A DNA stretch of 64,000 nt, from assembly GCF_902459645.1 (NCBI RefSeq), contig NZ_CABPSK010000004.1, positions 558,001 through 622,000 on the forward strand. Direction: 5' to 3'. The translations under genes and the position numbers were made by a program. Source of the DNA: Pandoraea pneumonica. GTDB taxonomy: Bacteria > Pseudomonadota > Gammaproteobacteria > Burkholderiales > Burkholderiaceae. The notes beneath the pieces are model-generated. The model was not told the DNA's origin. It made no database searches and worked only from the letters and a program-made list of their open reading frames with translations. Below, piece by piece: positions 1-8,921 of the stretch; the first letter of the stretch is position 1, and the number at the start of each line of letters is the position of its first letter.

Positions 1-477
1 GACCACGTCGAACACGACTGCGTCATCCACGAGGCACGTCTGTGGTGCGACGACGGCTGGACGGCCAAGGTCATCAAGAACGAAGAGGACGACGGCTGGG
101 CGGTGGCGATGTACAAGGACGGCGAGTCTGAACCCGCCCTCGTCGGGCCGTGGACGATGGGCCGCGACAAGAAGAATCCGAAACCGCTCGACGTGGGCGC
201 GTTCAACACGCTGGTGAAAACGGCTGCCGAAGTGCTGCGCCGTCATGAGCAGCAACTGCATGCGCAGTTGCACAAGCGCGTGAGCGTCGACGGGCCCGAT
301 GGCGACATCGACGTCACGCTCGACATCGTGCCGGACGAGTACGATCCGTACGCGACGCTCAGCGCCATCGACCGCTTCGGCGAAACACTCGCTTCGGTGA
401 AAGTGCCGCCGAACTTCAAGCTCTCGCGCAACAGCGCCCAAGCGTGGGTCGCGAACGACTTTCAGCGTCCCCAGTAA
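1..477 (+). CDS. Conserved hypothetical protein, 5' end outside window
   Basis: The frame is open from base 1 to the TAA at 475-477, so at least 158 residues of the C-terminal part are present and the start lies upstream of the window. The visible part is acidic and hydrophilic, has no membrane segment, and holds a helical stretch rich in His, Gln and Arg (around LRRHEQQLHAQLHKR). An in-frame GTG at 103 exists, but the coding signal continues before it. I recognise no named domain. It is transcribed away from the following VOC gene by a 170-bp gap, so it is probably a separate unit. Confidence 0.7.
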   Translation, partial: DHVEHDCVIHEARLWCDDGWTAKVIKNEEDDGWAVAMYKDGESEPALVGPWTMGRDKKNPKPLDVGAFNTLVKTAAEVLRRHEQQLHAQLHKRVSVDGPDGDIDVTLDIVPDEYDPYATLSAIDRFGETLASVKVPPNFKLSRNSAQAWVANDFQRPQ

Positions 478-651
478 GCACCCGCTAACGCGCAACACCC
501 ACGAATACCCCATCACTTCGGGTACCGGGATAACGCGCCATCTGGTTAGTCGTTTCAACGTCTCCTACGATCTGTGAAGTCGACGCGCTGCATGAGAAGC
601 AACCACTCGCTCACCTCGCCGCGTCCGATCGTCACCAACAACGGAGATCCC

Positions 652-1014
652 ATGAAACGCTTTCACATCGCGCTTGCTGTGCGCGACCTCGACCAATCCA
701 TCGACGATTATTCGGTCCGGCTCGGGCAAGCGCCCTCGGCCGTGGTGCCCGGTGCTTACGCCATGTGGCGCACCGATCTGCTGAACTTCTCGATCAATCA
801 GTCTCCGTCACGGGCAGGGGAGTTGCGCCACGTCGGCTTCGAAGACGACGCCGCCCCGGAATACAGCAGCAGCACCGATTGCAACGGCCTGCTCTGGGAG
901 GCATTCTCCGCCGCCGAGCAAGACCGTCGCATAGTGAGCACTTACGGGGTGGCGGTACGTCCCGTTGCGCCCGCCCCTGCATCGGACGACGCGGCAAAGC
1001 GCCGCCCCGCATAG
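652..1014 (+). CDS. VOC (glyoxalase/bleomycin resistance) superfamily protein
   Basis: A 120-residue protein opening MKRFHIALAVRDLDQSIDDY, the typical first beta-strand and helix of a vicinal-oxygen-chelate domain. One such domain usually spans 110-130 residues, so it is complete. The start at 652 is chosen because GGAGAT sits five bases upstream; an upstream in-frame ATG at 574 has no such site. The C-terminal 25 residues are low-complexity (Ala, Pro, Asp) and overlap the 3' end of the convergent DUF815 ATPase gene by 73 bp. Substrate unknown; related short proteins detoxify, bind metals or bind antibiotics. Confidence 0.7.
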   Translation: MKRFHIALAVRDLDQSIDDYSVRLGQAPSAVVPGAYAMWRTDLLNFSINQSPSRAGELRHVGFEDDAAPEYSSSTDCNGLLWEAFSAAEQDRRIVSTYGVAVRPVAPAPASDDAAKRRPA

Positions 1015-1982
1015 TCACGCGCGAATTGCGCCGCGATACGCCCGGAGCGAGCGCCCCGGGTGAGCGCCCACTGCAAGGCGGCTTCTCGTGCTTCGGCGAT
1101 TTGCTCGGCGTCGAAGCCTTGATGCCCCAGCCATAGCGCGACCGCCGCGAGATATTCGTCTTGCGAGAAGCCGTAGAACGTCAGCCACAGGCCGAAACGC
1201 TCCGAGAGCGAGATCTTCTCCTCCACCGCGTCGCCCGGGTGTAGCTCGCCGTTCGCCCCTGCGTGCGTATCGAGATTGTCGCTGGCCGTCTCCGGCACCA
1301 GATGCCGCCGGTTCGACGTCGCGTACACCAGCACATTCGCCGCGCCGCCCGAGACCGAGCCATCAAGTGCCGTCTTCAATCCCTTGTAGCTCGACTCGCC
1401 CGGCTCGAACGACAAATCGTCGCAGAACAGCACGAAGCGTTCGGGCCGCGCGCGTAGCAAGCCCACGATATGCGGCAGGTCATCAAGATCGGCCTTGTCG
1501 ACTTCCACCAGCCTCAGGCCCTGCGGTGCGAACTGATGCAGACACGCTTTGACCAGCGACGATTTGCCCGTACCGCGTGCGCCGGTGAGCAAGACATTGT
1601 TCGCAGGATGGCCAGCCACGAACTGCGCCGTGTTGCGCTCGATGACTTCGCGCTGGCGCGAGACGTTACGCAAATCGTCGAACGAAATGAGTTGCGGATC
1701 GATCACGGGCACCAGGGCTGCCCCGCCCTGTCCGCCGCGCGAACCGCGCCAATGGAAGGCCACTGACGCCTGCCAGTCGACGGCAGGCGACGCGCCGCCC
1801 GTGAGCCACTGCTCGACCAATGCCGTGAGGCGATCGAGCCGGGCACACAACGGCGCGAGTCCGTCGCCGCCAACGGCGTTGGCGGCGTTGCCCGCGTCGA
1901 CAGATGGCGAAGCCTGTGCTGCCGACGCCCGCGCCACGGGCGAGGCGCTCCCCGGTGCCTGCTGCCACGCGGTACTTTTCAT
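942..1982 (-). CDS. DUF815 family AAA+-type ATP-binding protein
   Basis: A 346-residue protein with a P-loop GARGTGKS at about residues 134-141, a Walker B-like FVLFCDDL at about 183-190 and a sensor-1-like YATSNRRHL at about 220. This is the organisation of the DUF815 (PF05673) ATPases found throughout proteobacteria, whose cellular role is unsettled. The first 90 residues are Ala/Ser/Gly-rich and probably flexible. Its ATG overlaps the stop of the upstream EamA transporter by four bases (ATGA), so the two are co-transcribed and translationally coupled. The 3' end runs 73 bp into the convergent VOC gene. Confidence 0.85.
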   Translation of the reverse strand: MKSTAWQQAPGSASPVARASAAQASPSVDAGNAANAVGGDGLAPLCARLDRLTALVEQWLTGGASPAVDWQASVAFHWRGSRGGQGGAALVPVIDPQLISFDDLRNVSRQREVIERNTAQFVAGHPANNVLLTGARGTGKSSLVKACLHQFAPQGLRLVEVDKADLDDLPHIVGLLRARPERFVLFCDDLSFEPGESSYKGLKTALDGSVSGGAANVLVYATSNRRHLVPETASDNLDTHAGANGELHPGDAVEEKISLSERFGLWLTFYGFSQDEYLAAVALWLGHQGFDAEQIAEAREAALQWALTRGARSGRIAAQFARDYAGRRFAASSDAGAGATGRTATP

Positions 1983-2902
1983 GCTGGCACCTCATCCGAA
2001 TCGGGTGCTTCGTCCGCGCCAAACCCGGGCAACGGGCGTTTCCAGCGTTGTGCGATGGCCACGCCGATCAGCGCCACGCCCCCGCCCACGATATGGAAGA
2101 CATGCAGTTGCTCGCCGAGCAGCAGCACCGCCAGCGCCGCCGTCATCACCGGCAGCACGTTGATGAACATGCTGCAACGGTTCGGGCCGAGATGGCGAAT
2201 GCCCTGAATCCACAGAATCGGCAGCACGATCGACGCGCCCAGCCCCGCATACAACACGAGCGGCACCGTCGCCACGTTGAGTTGCGCCTGCCCGGCAGGC
2301 ACCAGCGCCACCATCGGAATCATCGTGAACAGCGCCGCCCAAGCTTGCACATAGGTCGACTGCGCTGGCGGCACCGCCACATGCCAGCGGCGCAGCAGCA
2401 CGCTATAGAGCCCGTAGGATGCCGACGCAATCAGCATCAGCACGTCGCCCAGATGGATGCCGCCATCGAGCAGCGTGCTCGGGTGTCCGCGCCCGATCAG
2501 ATACACCAACCCCGCGAGCGACAACAAGCCGCCCACGAGCATGCCGAGTGTCGGCGGCTCACGCAGCAGCGCCACACTCCAAAGCAGCGTGAGCAGCGGC
2601 GCGAGCGCCGTCACAATCGCCATATTCGTCGCCGTGGTGCTGTGCGCCGCGAGATACGACAGGCTTTGATAAAACGACATGCTCAGAAAACCGAGGAAGG
2701 CGAGCTTCGCAAGCTGCGGTCGCACGTGCGACCAATTGCGCATGAGCGGCCGGATGACGAATGGGGTCATGACCACCACGGCTAGCACTAGCCGGTAGAA
2801 CGTGATGGCCGAGGGCGCGATGGCACTGGCAGAGAGTTTGGAGACGATGACGTTGCCGGCCCATAACAGCATGGCGCCCAACGGATACAGGATGTACCCC
2901 AT
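1979..2902 (-). CDS. EamA/DMT-family inner-membrane transporter
   Basis: A 307-residue protein with about ten hydrophobic segments arranged as two EamA repeats; the first begins MGYILYPLGAMLLWAGNVIV and the second near the middle (LLDGGIHLGDVLMLIASASYGLYS follows a polar loop). DMT family members export amino acids, metabolites or drugs from the cytoplasm. The gene faces an AraC-type regulator across a 107-bp divergent promoter region, which is the common pattern of a regulator controlling its exporter. It heads a two-gene operon with the DUF815 ATPase. Substrate cannot be read from the sequence. Confidence 0.85.
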   Translation of the reverse strand: MGYILYPLGAMLLWAGNVIVSKLSASAIAPSAITFYRLVLAVVVMTPFVIRPLMRNWSHVRPQLAKLAFLGFLSMSFYQSLSYLAAHSTTATNMAIVTALAPLLTLLWSVALLREPPTLGMLVGGLLSLAGLVYLIGRGHPSTLLDGGIHLGDVLMLIASASYGLYSVLLRRWHVAVPPAQSTYVQAWAALFTMIPMVALVPAGQAQLNVATVPLVLYAGLGASIVLPILWIQGIRHLGPNRCSMFINVLPVMTAALAVLLLGEQLHVFHIVGGGVALIGVAIAQRWKRPLPGFGADEAPDSDEVPA

Positions 2903-2936
2903 GACGATTCCCGCGAAAGTGAGAAAAAGGAAGGGC

Positions 2937-2950
2937 TATCGTCGGCGATA
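2937..2950. promoter_or_regulatory. Inverted repeat in the EamA/AraC divergent promoter
   Basis: TATCG-TCGG-CGATA forms perfect 5-bp arms around a 4-base centre, about 35 bp upstream of the EamA start and 60 bp upstream of the AraC-type gene. The position suits an operator for the neighbouring regulator, but only one clear copy is visible, so this is a suggestion. Confidence 0.35.
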
Positions 2951-3009
2951 TCGTTTTGGGTGTCTCACGCTAAAATGACCGCACCTATCTCAAAAAAGAC
3001 ATCGCCAAC

Positions 3010-3792
3010 GTGCCGACACCGCCGATGGATCTGATCTCGACCGACCACTTGCGCTTCGAACGCACCCCCATGCCCATGGCGGCGATGGCGGTCGATTACG
3101 CGCATAACACGTTCATTGCGTCGCACCGGCACCGGCGCGCGCAACTGCTCTATGCGATCGAAGGGGTGATGATTATTGCGGCGCCGTCGGGGCGTTGGGT
3201 CGTGCCGCCCACACGCGGGGTATGGCTGGCCGCAGGTCTCGAACACACTGTGCAGATGAGCGGCAACGTGAAAATGCGCACGGTGTTTGTCGAACCCGAT
3301 GCGGCGAAGCTGCCCGAAGCCAGTTGCGTGGTGGAAATCTCGCCGCTCGTGCGCGAACTGATTCTGGCGGCCATCGACATTCCGCTCGATTACGCGCCCG
3401 GCTCACGTAACGCCCGGCTCATGCACCTGTTACTCGACGAATTGATCGCCTTACCGGTGTTGCCGCTGTACCTGCCGTGGCCGCGCGATGCCCGGCTCGC
3501 CCGCGTATGCGACCGCCTCGTGCAGACGCCGAGCGAGGCCGCCACCCTCGAAGACTGGGCAAGCGAAGTGGGCATGTCGGGCAAGACGTTTCAACGGCGC
3601 TTCGCCTCGGAGACCGGCATTACCTTCGGGCGCTGGCGCCAGCAGGCACGTTTGCTACAGGCGCTCGAAGCCCTCGCGCATGGCGAGAAGATCGTGAACG
3701 TGGCGCTCGATCATGGCTATGCTAGTCAAAGCGCCTTTGCGGCGATGTTCAAACGGCACTTCGGTGTGCCCCCTTCAGCGTTCTATCGCTGA
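3010..3792 (+). CDS. AraC family transcriptional regulator (cupin-type sensor domain)
   Basis: A 260-residue protein. The N-terminal half is a cupin-like sensor (HRHRRAQLLYAIEGVMII, then WVVPPTRGVWLAAGLEH) and the C-terminal 90 residues carry the two AraC helix-turn-helix motifs, ending in NVALDHGYASQSAFAAMF and RHFGVPPSAFYR. This arrangement matches the small AraC group that includes NimR-type regulators. GTG at 3010 is used here; ATG at 3025 is an alternative. It is divergent from the EamA exporter and probably controls it. The YCII gene follows 24 bp downstream and may share its transcript. Confidence 0.85.
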   Translation: MPTPPMDLISTDHLRFERTPMPMAAMAVDYAHNTFIASHRHRRAQLLYAIEGVMIIAAPSGRWVVPPTRGVWLAAGLEHTVQMSGNVKMRTVFVEPDAAKLPEASCVVEISPLVRELILAAIDIPLDYAPGSRNARLMHLLLDELIALPVLPLYLPWPRDARLARVCDRLVQTPSEAATLEDWASEVGMSGKTFQRRFASETGITFGRWRQQARLLQALEALAHGEKIVNVALDHGYASQSAFAAMFKRHFGVPPSAFYR

Positions 3793-3816
3793 ATAACGGA
3801 GAACGGAGACTCTCTC

Positions 3817-4113
3817 ATGCATTACCTGTTGATTTACGACCTTGTCGACGACTATCTCGACCGGCGCGCCGAATTTCGCGACGCGCATCTGGCGCTCGCG
3901 TGGCAGGCGGCAGACCGGGGCGACTTGTTGCTCGCGGGTGCGTTGGAAGACCCCGTCGACACGGCAGCGTTGTTGTTCGAAGGAGAAAGCGCAGCTTCGG
4001 CAGAAGCGTTCGCCAATGCCGATCCGTATGTGCGCAATGGACTCGTGAAGTCTTGGCGTGTGCGGCCGTGGAAAACTGTCGTGGGGAAATTGGCGAGTAC
4101 GCCGGTGCGCTGA
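3817..4113 (+). CDS. YCII/YciI family protein
   Basis: A 98-residue protein matching the YCII fold: it opens MHYLLIYDLVDDYLDRR, has the conserved HL...ADRGDLLLAGAL segment (the family's active-site His/Asp region) and ends with the ...ADPYVRNGLVKSWRVRPW block. Family members are small dimeric ferredoxin-like proteins; some are dehydrochlorinase-like enzymes, most have no assigned reaction. The start is supported by GGAGAC nine bases upstream. It lies 24 bp after the AraC regulator and ends 48 bp before the bidirectional-looking hairpin at 4162. Confidence 0.85.
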   Translation: MHYLLIYDLVDDYLDRRAEFRDAHLALAWQAADRGDLLLAGALEDPVDTAALLFEGESAASAEAFANADPYVRNGLVKSWRVRPWKTVVGKLASTPVR

Positions 4114-4161
4114 ACGATGCGGGGGTGTGCGGCGACGATGAAAATCCGTCGCACAAAAACA

Positions 4162-4193
4162 AAACGCGCTTGGCGGTGAAGCCAAGCGCGTTT
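4162..4193 (-). terminator. Rho-independent terminator of the tRNA operon
   Basis: Perfect 13-bp stem (AAACGCGCTTGGC with its complement) and a 6-base loop. On the minus strand it is followed by TTTTGTTTTT, so it ends the tRNA-Ala/tRNA-Glu transcript. On the plus strand only three T follow, but it may also stop the YCII transcript. Confidence 0.9.
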
Positions 4194-4252
4194 GCCGACG
4201 TCCGATTATCTATCGTGCATTCGGAACTAACCGAATGTCACGCCGATGAATC

Positions 4253-4328
4253 TGGCGTCCCCTAGGGGATTCGAACCCCTGTACTCACCGTGAAAGGGTG
4301 ATGTCCTAGGCCTCTAGACGAAGGGGAC
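4253..4328 (-). tRNA. tRNA-Glu (anticodon TTC)
   Basis: Read on the minus strand the gene starts GTCCCCTTCGTCTAGAGG, has anticodon loop CTTTCAC (anticodon TTC), T-arm GGTTCGAATCC and acceptor arms GTCCCCT/AGGGGAC. Discriminator G and an encoded CCA are present, giving 76 nt. It lies 16 bp downstream of tRNA-Ala in the same transcript. Confidence 0.97.
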
Positions 4329-4344
4329 TTAAAGTCTTCCGTTT

Positions 4345-4420
<76 letters not shown>

Positions 4421-4438
4421 GTGCGGCGAAGAAGTGAG

Positions 4439-4467
4439 ACTATAGCGCAGCTTTTTGAAGTTGTGAA
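4439..4467 (-). promoter_or_regulatory. Sigma-70 promoter of the tRNA operon
   Basis: On the minus strand TTCACA and TATAGT are separated by exactly 17 bp; the -10 box ends 19 bp before the tRNA-Ala 5' end, so the transcript would start about 12 bp upstream of it. Confidence 0.75.
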
Positions 4468-4536
4468 GCCCCCTCTCCAAAATTTTTGGAGAATTCTCGA
4501 CACTTTCTCAGGCCGCCTCTGTTGCCGCCCCTGCCC

Positions 4537-5718
4537 TCACTGGCTCAGTCCGCGCGCCTCGATCGGCCAGAGCGCCTCGACCCGGCCATGCCGTACCGCG
4601 ACGTACCGATCGTACAAATTGACCGTCGGGTCGCAGTGCCCCGGTACCAACAAGATCGTCTCGCCCAGCCACGGCGCGCTGTCTTCCCCGGGCGATGCCA
4701 GATCGAGCACGCCATGTTCGTCGGACGCCGTACGGTAGTGCGGCTTGCCTGCCTGCTGCGACGACCAAAAGCGCGGCAAGCCCGAATCGGTGGCCACACT
4801 CTTGAGCCCCGCGTCGCACACGATGACGCCCGGACGCGCCGTACTCATCACCGTCGACGCGAGAAACAACCCATGCTTGAAGCGCCAGTCGTCGCGCCAT
4901 TCGAGCGAGCCGTAGTGCCCGTCGAGAAACACGTACGACCCCGGCTGAATCTCGGTGTACACCCCGCTCTCGATATCGAACTCCGCCGTGCCGGTGCCGC
5001 CCCCTGTCACGACCGGGCACGTAATGCCGCGCGCTTCGAGAAACCCGACGTACGCCGCCGCTTTGTCCGCCGCCTGTCGCGCTGTGTCGCGCCGCTCGTC
5101 CCAGTTGGCAATATGCTGCGCACTGCCGTGATACGCCTGCAAGCCGCCGAAGTGCAGCCCTTCGTAATGATCGATGGCATCGACCAACTTCGCCACACCA
5201 TCGGTCGAAGCCACGCCACAACGGCCCTGCCCCACGTCGACCTCCGGCAGCACCGAGATACGCACCCCGGCACGCTTGGCCGCGATGCCCAACGGCGCGA
5301 CCTGACGTACATCGTCGACGCAAACCGACAACGTCACACGCGCGGCCATCGCCACGGCCAGTGCGACACGTGCCTCGCCGACGAACTCGTTGCTGATGTG
5401 AATATTGCCGATACCGGCATTGACGAACGGAATGGCCTCGGTCACTTTCTGGCAGCAAACACCAACCGCCCCCGCAGCCATCTGCGCACGCGCAATCGAC
5501 GTTGACTTGTGCGCCTTAGCGTGCGGCCGCACCGCAACGCCCCGCGCCGCCGCCGCACTCGCCATGCGCGCGACGTTGGCGTCGAAGGCGTCCAAATCGA
5601 GCAGCAACGAAGGCGTCGCGACCTGGGCGAGCGCATCGCCCACCTTCGCTACCGGCGGCACGGCGATACCGCCAGCCGCCGGGGAAACCAGAGAAGCACT
5701 TTTAACCGAATCGGGCAT
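4537..5718 (-). CDS. DSD1-family PLP enzyme (D-threonine / 3-hydroxyaspartate aldolase type)
   Basis: A 393-residue alanine-racemase-like (fold III) PLP enzyme. RPHAKAHKS at about residue 65 holds the PLP lysine; the VTGGGTGT motif near residue 240 binds the phosphate; the C-terminal PGHCDPTVNLYD supplies the His and Asp/Cys ligands of the divalent metal used by D-threonine aldolases, 3-hydroxyaspartate aldolases and D-serine dehydratases. It cleaves or dehydrates a beta-hydroxy amino acid. AAAGGA precedes the ATG. It is the last gene of a four-gene operon with an aminotransferase, MFS importer and FAD dehydrogenase. BhcC of the beta-hydroxyaspartate cycle belongs to this family, but exact substrate is inference. 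Confidence 0.85.
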   Translation of the reverse strand: MPDSVKSASLVSPAAGGIAVPPVAKVGDALAQVATPSLLLDLDAFDANVARMASAAAARGVAVRPHAKAHKSTSIARAQMAAGAVGVCCQKVTEAIPFVNAGIGNIHISNEFVGEARVALAVAMAARVTLSVCVDDVRQVAPLGIAAKRAGVRISVLPEVDVGQGRCGVASTDGVAKLVDAIDHYEGLHFGGLQAYHGSAQHIANWDERRDTARQAADKAAAYVGFLEARGITCPVVTGGGTGTAEFDIESGVYTEIQPGSYVFLDGHYGSLEWRDDWRFKHGLFLASTVMSTARPGVIVCDAGLKSVATDSGLPRFWSSQQAGKPHYRTASDEHGVLDLASPGEDSAPWLGETILLVPGHCDPTVNLYDRYVAVRHGRVEALWPIEARGLSQ

Positions 5719-5726
5719 GAGAATCC

Positions 5727-5750
5727 TTTGACGGGAGCTTTGACGGGAGC
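5727..5750. repeat. Perfect tandem duplication of 12 bp
   Basis: TTTGACGGGAGC occurs twice head to tail between the FAD dehydrogenase stop and the aldolase ribosome-binding site. It lengthens the spacer by one unit and looks like replication slippage. Confidence 0.9.
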
Positions 5751-5760
5751 GCGCGGCACA

Positions 5761-8700
5761 TTACGCGGATGTCGATGCGGGCAGCGCCTGCGCCAGCACA
5801 CGCGCCACGTGTAGCGCCTGCGCTTGCGCACCGTCGTGAATCTGATGTCGGCAACTGGTGCCGTCAGCCACGACGATGGCATCGGCGTTACGTTGCCGAA
5901 CCGCCGGCAACAGCGACAATTCGGCCATCGCGCGCGAGGTGTCGTAATGCTCGGCCTCGTAACCGAAACTGCCCGCCATGCCGCAGCATGACGATTCGAT
6001 CGATGATACCTTCAGCCCCGGCAGCCAACCAAGCACTGCCGTGACCGGTGAAAACGCATCGAATGCCTTCTGATGGCAATGGCCATGCACCAGCGCTTCG
6101 CCGACGCCGTCGGGCAGCGCCTGCCAGTTCACTGAAAAACGTCCGGCTTTCTGTTCGCGAACCAGAAACTCCTCAAAGAGGAACGCGTTGTCGGCCACTT
6201 TGCGCGCGGTGTCGCCAAAGCCGTAGCCGAGCACTTCGTCGCGCAGCGACAACAGGCACGACGGCTCCAGCCCCACGATCGGCACACCGCGCTCGATGTA
6301 CGGCAGCACCGCATCAAGCAAGCGCCGCGCTTCGGCTTTCGCTTCGTCCACCAACCCGGCGGCGAGGAATGTCCGCCCGCAACACAACGGGCGTTCGCCT
6401 TCGCGACGGTTCACGTGCACCGTGTAGCCCGCCGCTTCGAGCACCTGCTTGGCGGCGAGTGCGTTCTCCGGCTCCATGTAGTTGTTGAACGTATCGACGA
6501 AGAGCAGCACTTCGCGGCCACTCTGTCCCGGCGTCACACCTGTCATGCCTGCGCCATGCGCGAGCGGCGCCTGCGTATCGAGAAACGACCGCTTCAACGC
6601 AGGCACGGAACGCTCCAGCGCGAGACCCAGCCAACGCTTCGCAGCGTTACCGCCCGGCAAACGTTGCGCCGCGTCGAGCAGCCCACCGATGCGGCTAGCC
6701 CACGGGGCGTAGCGCGGCAGGTACGCGACCATCTTGTCGCGCAACGACACGCCGTGCCGCTTCGCCCGCGCATGCCGCGCTTCGATTTTGAAGCGGGCCA
6801 TATCGATCCCCGTGGGGCAATCGCGCTTGCAGCCCTTGCACGACACGCACAGGTCGAGCGCTTCCTTGACGTCGTCGCTAGCCAGCCCGTCCTCGCCCAA
6901 TTGCCCCGACACCGCGAGGCGCAACGTGTTGGCGCGCCCGCGCGTCACATGCTGCTCGTCGCGCGTGACGCGATAACTCGGGCACATCGTGCCCGCATCG
7001 AACTTGCGGCAATGGCCGTTGTTGTTGCACATCTCCACGGCCGACGCGAGGCCGTTCGACGCATCGCTGCCGGTGCCCGGCGCGGTCTGCTCGCCGGTGA
7101 GCGCGTCGCGTTTCACGTTCCACGCGCTCCAGTCCAGCGCCGGCGTGAGCGGCTTGGCCGCGTAGCCCGGTGCGAAACGGAACAACTCGCGTGAGTCCAT
7201 TTTCGGCGGGCGCACCATCTTGTCGGGGTTGAAACGGTTTTCCGGATCGAACAGTTGCTTGATCTCACCGAACGCCGCGTTGATGCGCGGCCCGTATTGC
7301 CAAGCCACCCATTCGCCACGGCACAGACCGTCGCCATGCTCGCCTGAATAAGCGCCCTTGTACTCGCGCACCAGCGCCGCCGCTTCCTCGGCAATCTCGC
7401 GCATCTTGTGCGCGCCGTCGCGGCGCATGTCGAGGATTGGGCGCACGTGCAGCGTGCCGACGCTCGCATGCGCGTACCACGTGCCCTCGGTGTCGTGACG
7501 ATGGAACACTTCCGTCAGACGCCGCGTGTATTCCGCCAGATGCTCGAGCGGCACGGCGCAGTCTTCGATGAAGGACACCGGCTTGCCGTCGCCCTTCATG
7601 CTCATCATGATGTTCAGCCCAGCCTTGCGCACTTCCCAGAGCGCCTTCTGCGGCCCGGCCTCGGGCATCTTCACGACGCTGTCGGGCAAACCGAGATCGC
7701 CCATCAGCGTGGCGAGATCGTCGAGCCGCGCGCGCAACGCGGCGGCATCGTCGCCCGCAAATTCCACGAGCAAAATCGCCTGCGGATCGCCCACCAGCGC
7801 TTTCTCGATCACCGGCCGAAACGCCGCGTTATCCATGGCCAGATCGATCATCGTGCGATCGACCAACTCCACGGCCACCGGCCCCAGCTTGACGATGTGC
7901 TGCGTGAGATCCATCGCCTTATAGAACGTGGGGAAGTTCACCACGCCGAGCGTCTTGTGCACCGGCAGCGGCGCGAGCTTGAGCGTGATCTGGCGGCTGT
8001 AGGCAAGCGTGCCCTCCGAGCCGACGAGCAGGTGCGAGAGGTTCGCCACGCCGTCGTCGGTATAAGCACGCGGGTTCAGACAATCGAACAAATCGAGGTT
8101 GTACCCTGCCACGCGGCGCAGCACACGCGGCACACGCTCGCGCAGTTCTTCCTGCTCACGGACGGCAATCTCGCGCACGCGGTCCAGCATCGCCGTGGTG
8201 CGCACGTCGGCCGGCGGCGTATGGAGCGAGCCGAAATGCAGTTGCGCGCCATCGGCCAGCACCGCGTCGATGCCCAGCACGTTGTGCACCATGTTGCCGT
8301 ACTCGATGGAGCGTGAACCGCACGAGTTATTCCCGGTCATGCCGCCGATGGTGCATTGCGCGGCGGTCGAAACATCCACCGGAAACCACAAACCGTGCGG
8401 CTTGAGCCACGCGTTCAGGTGATCGAGCACGATGCCGGGCTCGACCGTCACCGTGCGCGCCTCGGCGTCGAACGCAACCACACGGTTGAGCCACTTGCTG
8501 TTGTCGATGACGAGCGCTTCGCCGATGGTCTGGCCGCACTGACTCGTCCCCGCGCCACGCGCGAGCACGGGCACATGCTGATCGCGCGCGATATCCAGCG
8601 CACGAATCAGGTCCTCCTGATCGCGCGGCACCACTACGCCGATCGGGAAAATTTGATAGATCGACGCGTCGGTGGCGTAGCGGCCACGACTCGCGCGGTC

Positions 8701-8835
8701 GAACAGCACCTCGCCGCGCAGCTCGCGGCGCAGGCGATCCTGCAACGGGGTCAGGGCCACGCCGCCGCGTTGCATCGGCATCAGATGCACGGGCTGGAGA
8801 ACGGAGGAAGCGGACGATTTCGATTGCGGATTCAT
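5761..8835 (-). CDS. FAD- and 4Fe-4S-containing D-2-hydroxyacid dehydrogenase (YdiJ-like)
   Basis: A 1,024-residue three-part enzyme. Residues about 50-270 are a PCMH FAD-binding domain (LARGAGTSQCGQ, then GGMTGNNSCGSRS); the middle is a C-terminal FAD-oxidase domain ending in HGDGLCRGEW. Around residue 600 is CNNNGHCRK..GTMCP and around 660 CVSCKGCKRDCP, cysteines for Fe-S clusters. Two CCG motifs follow at about 816 (CCGRTFLAAG) and 948 (SSCCGMAGSFGYE). Length and order match E. coli YdiJ, a membrane-associated D-2-hydroxyglutarate dehydrogenase feeding the quinone pool. In this operon it may oxidise a hydroxy acid made or imported with its neighbours. Substrate is not determined. Confidence 0.88.
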   Translation of the reverse strand: MNPQSKSSASSVLQPVHLMPMQRGGVALTPLQDRLRRELRGEVLFDRASRGRYATDASIYQIFPIGVVVPRDQEDLIRALDIARDQHVPVLARGAGTSQCGQTIGEALVIDNSKWLNRVVAFDAEARTVTVEPGIVLDHLNAWLKPHGLWFPVDVSTAAQCTIGGMTGNNSCGSRSIEYGNMVHNVLGIDAVLADGAQLHFGSLHTPPADVRTTAMLDRVREIAVREQEELRERVPRVLRRVAGYNLDLFDCLNPRAYTDDGVANLSHLLVGSEGTLAYSRQITLKLAPLPVHKTLGVVNFPTFYKAMDLTQHIVKLGPVAVELVDRTMIDLAMDNAAFRPVIEKALVGDPQAILLVEFAGDDAAALRARLDDLATLMGDLGLPDSVVKMPEAGPQKALWEVRKAGLNIMMSMKGDGKPVSFIEDCAVPLEHLAEYTRRLTEVFHRHDTEGTWYAHASVGTLHVRPILDMRRDGAHKMREIAEEAAALVREYKGAYSGEHGDGLCRGEWVAWQYGPRINAAFGEIKQLFDPENRFNPDKMVRPPKMDSRELFRFAPGYAAKPLTPALDWSAWNVKRDALTGEQTAPGTGSDASNGLASAVEMCNNNGHCRKFDAGTMCPSYRVTRDEQHVTRGRANTLRLAVSGQLGEDGLASDDVKEALDLCVSCKGCKRDCPTGIDMARFKIEARHARAKRHGVSLRDKMVAYLPRYAPWASRIGGLLDAAQRLPGGNAAKRWLGLALERSVPALKRSFLDTQAPLAHGAGMTGVTPGQSGREVLLFVDTFNNYMEPENALAAKQVLEAAGYTVHVNRREGERPLCCGRTFLAAGLVDEAKAEARRLLDAVLPYIERGVPIVGLEPSCLLSLRDEVLGYGFGDTARKVADNAFLFEEFLVREQKAGRFSVNWQALPDGVGEALVHGHCHQKAFDAFSPVTAVLGWLPGLKVSSIESSCCGMAGSFGYEAEHYDTSRAMAELSLLPAVRQRNADAIVVADGTSCRHQIHDGAQAQALHVARVLAQALPASTSA

Positions 8836-8921
8836 GGCGTTGCTGGCTGTGGGCTGGCCGGTGGTGTCGCTGCACGGGCGGGCCGATGCCGCCCGCGCAG
8901 GAAGTGTGGCTTAGGGAAGAC

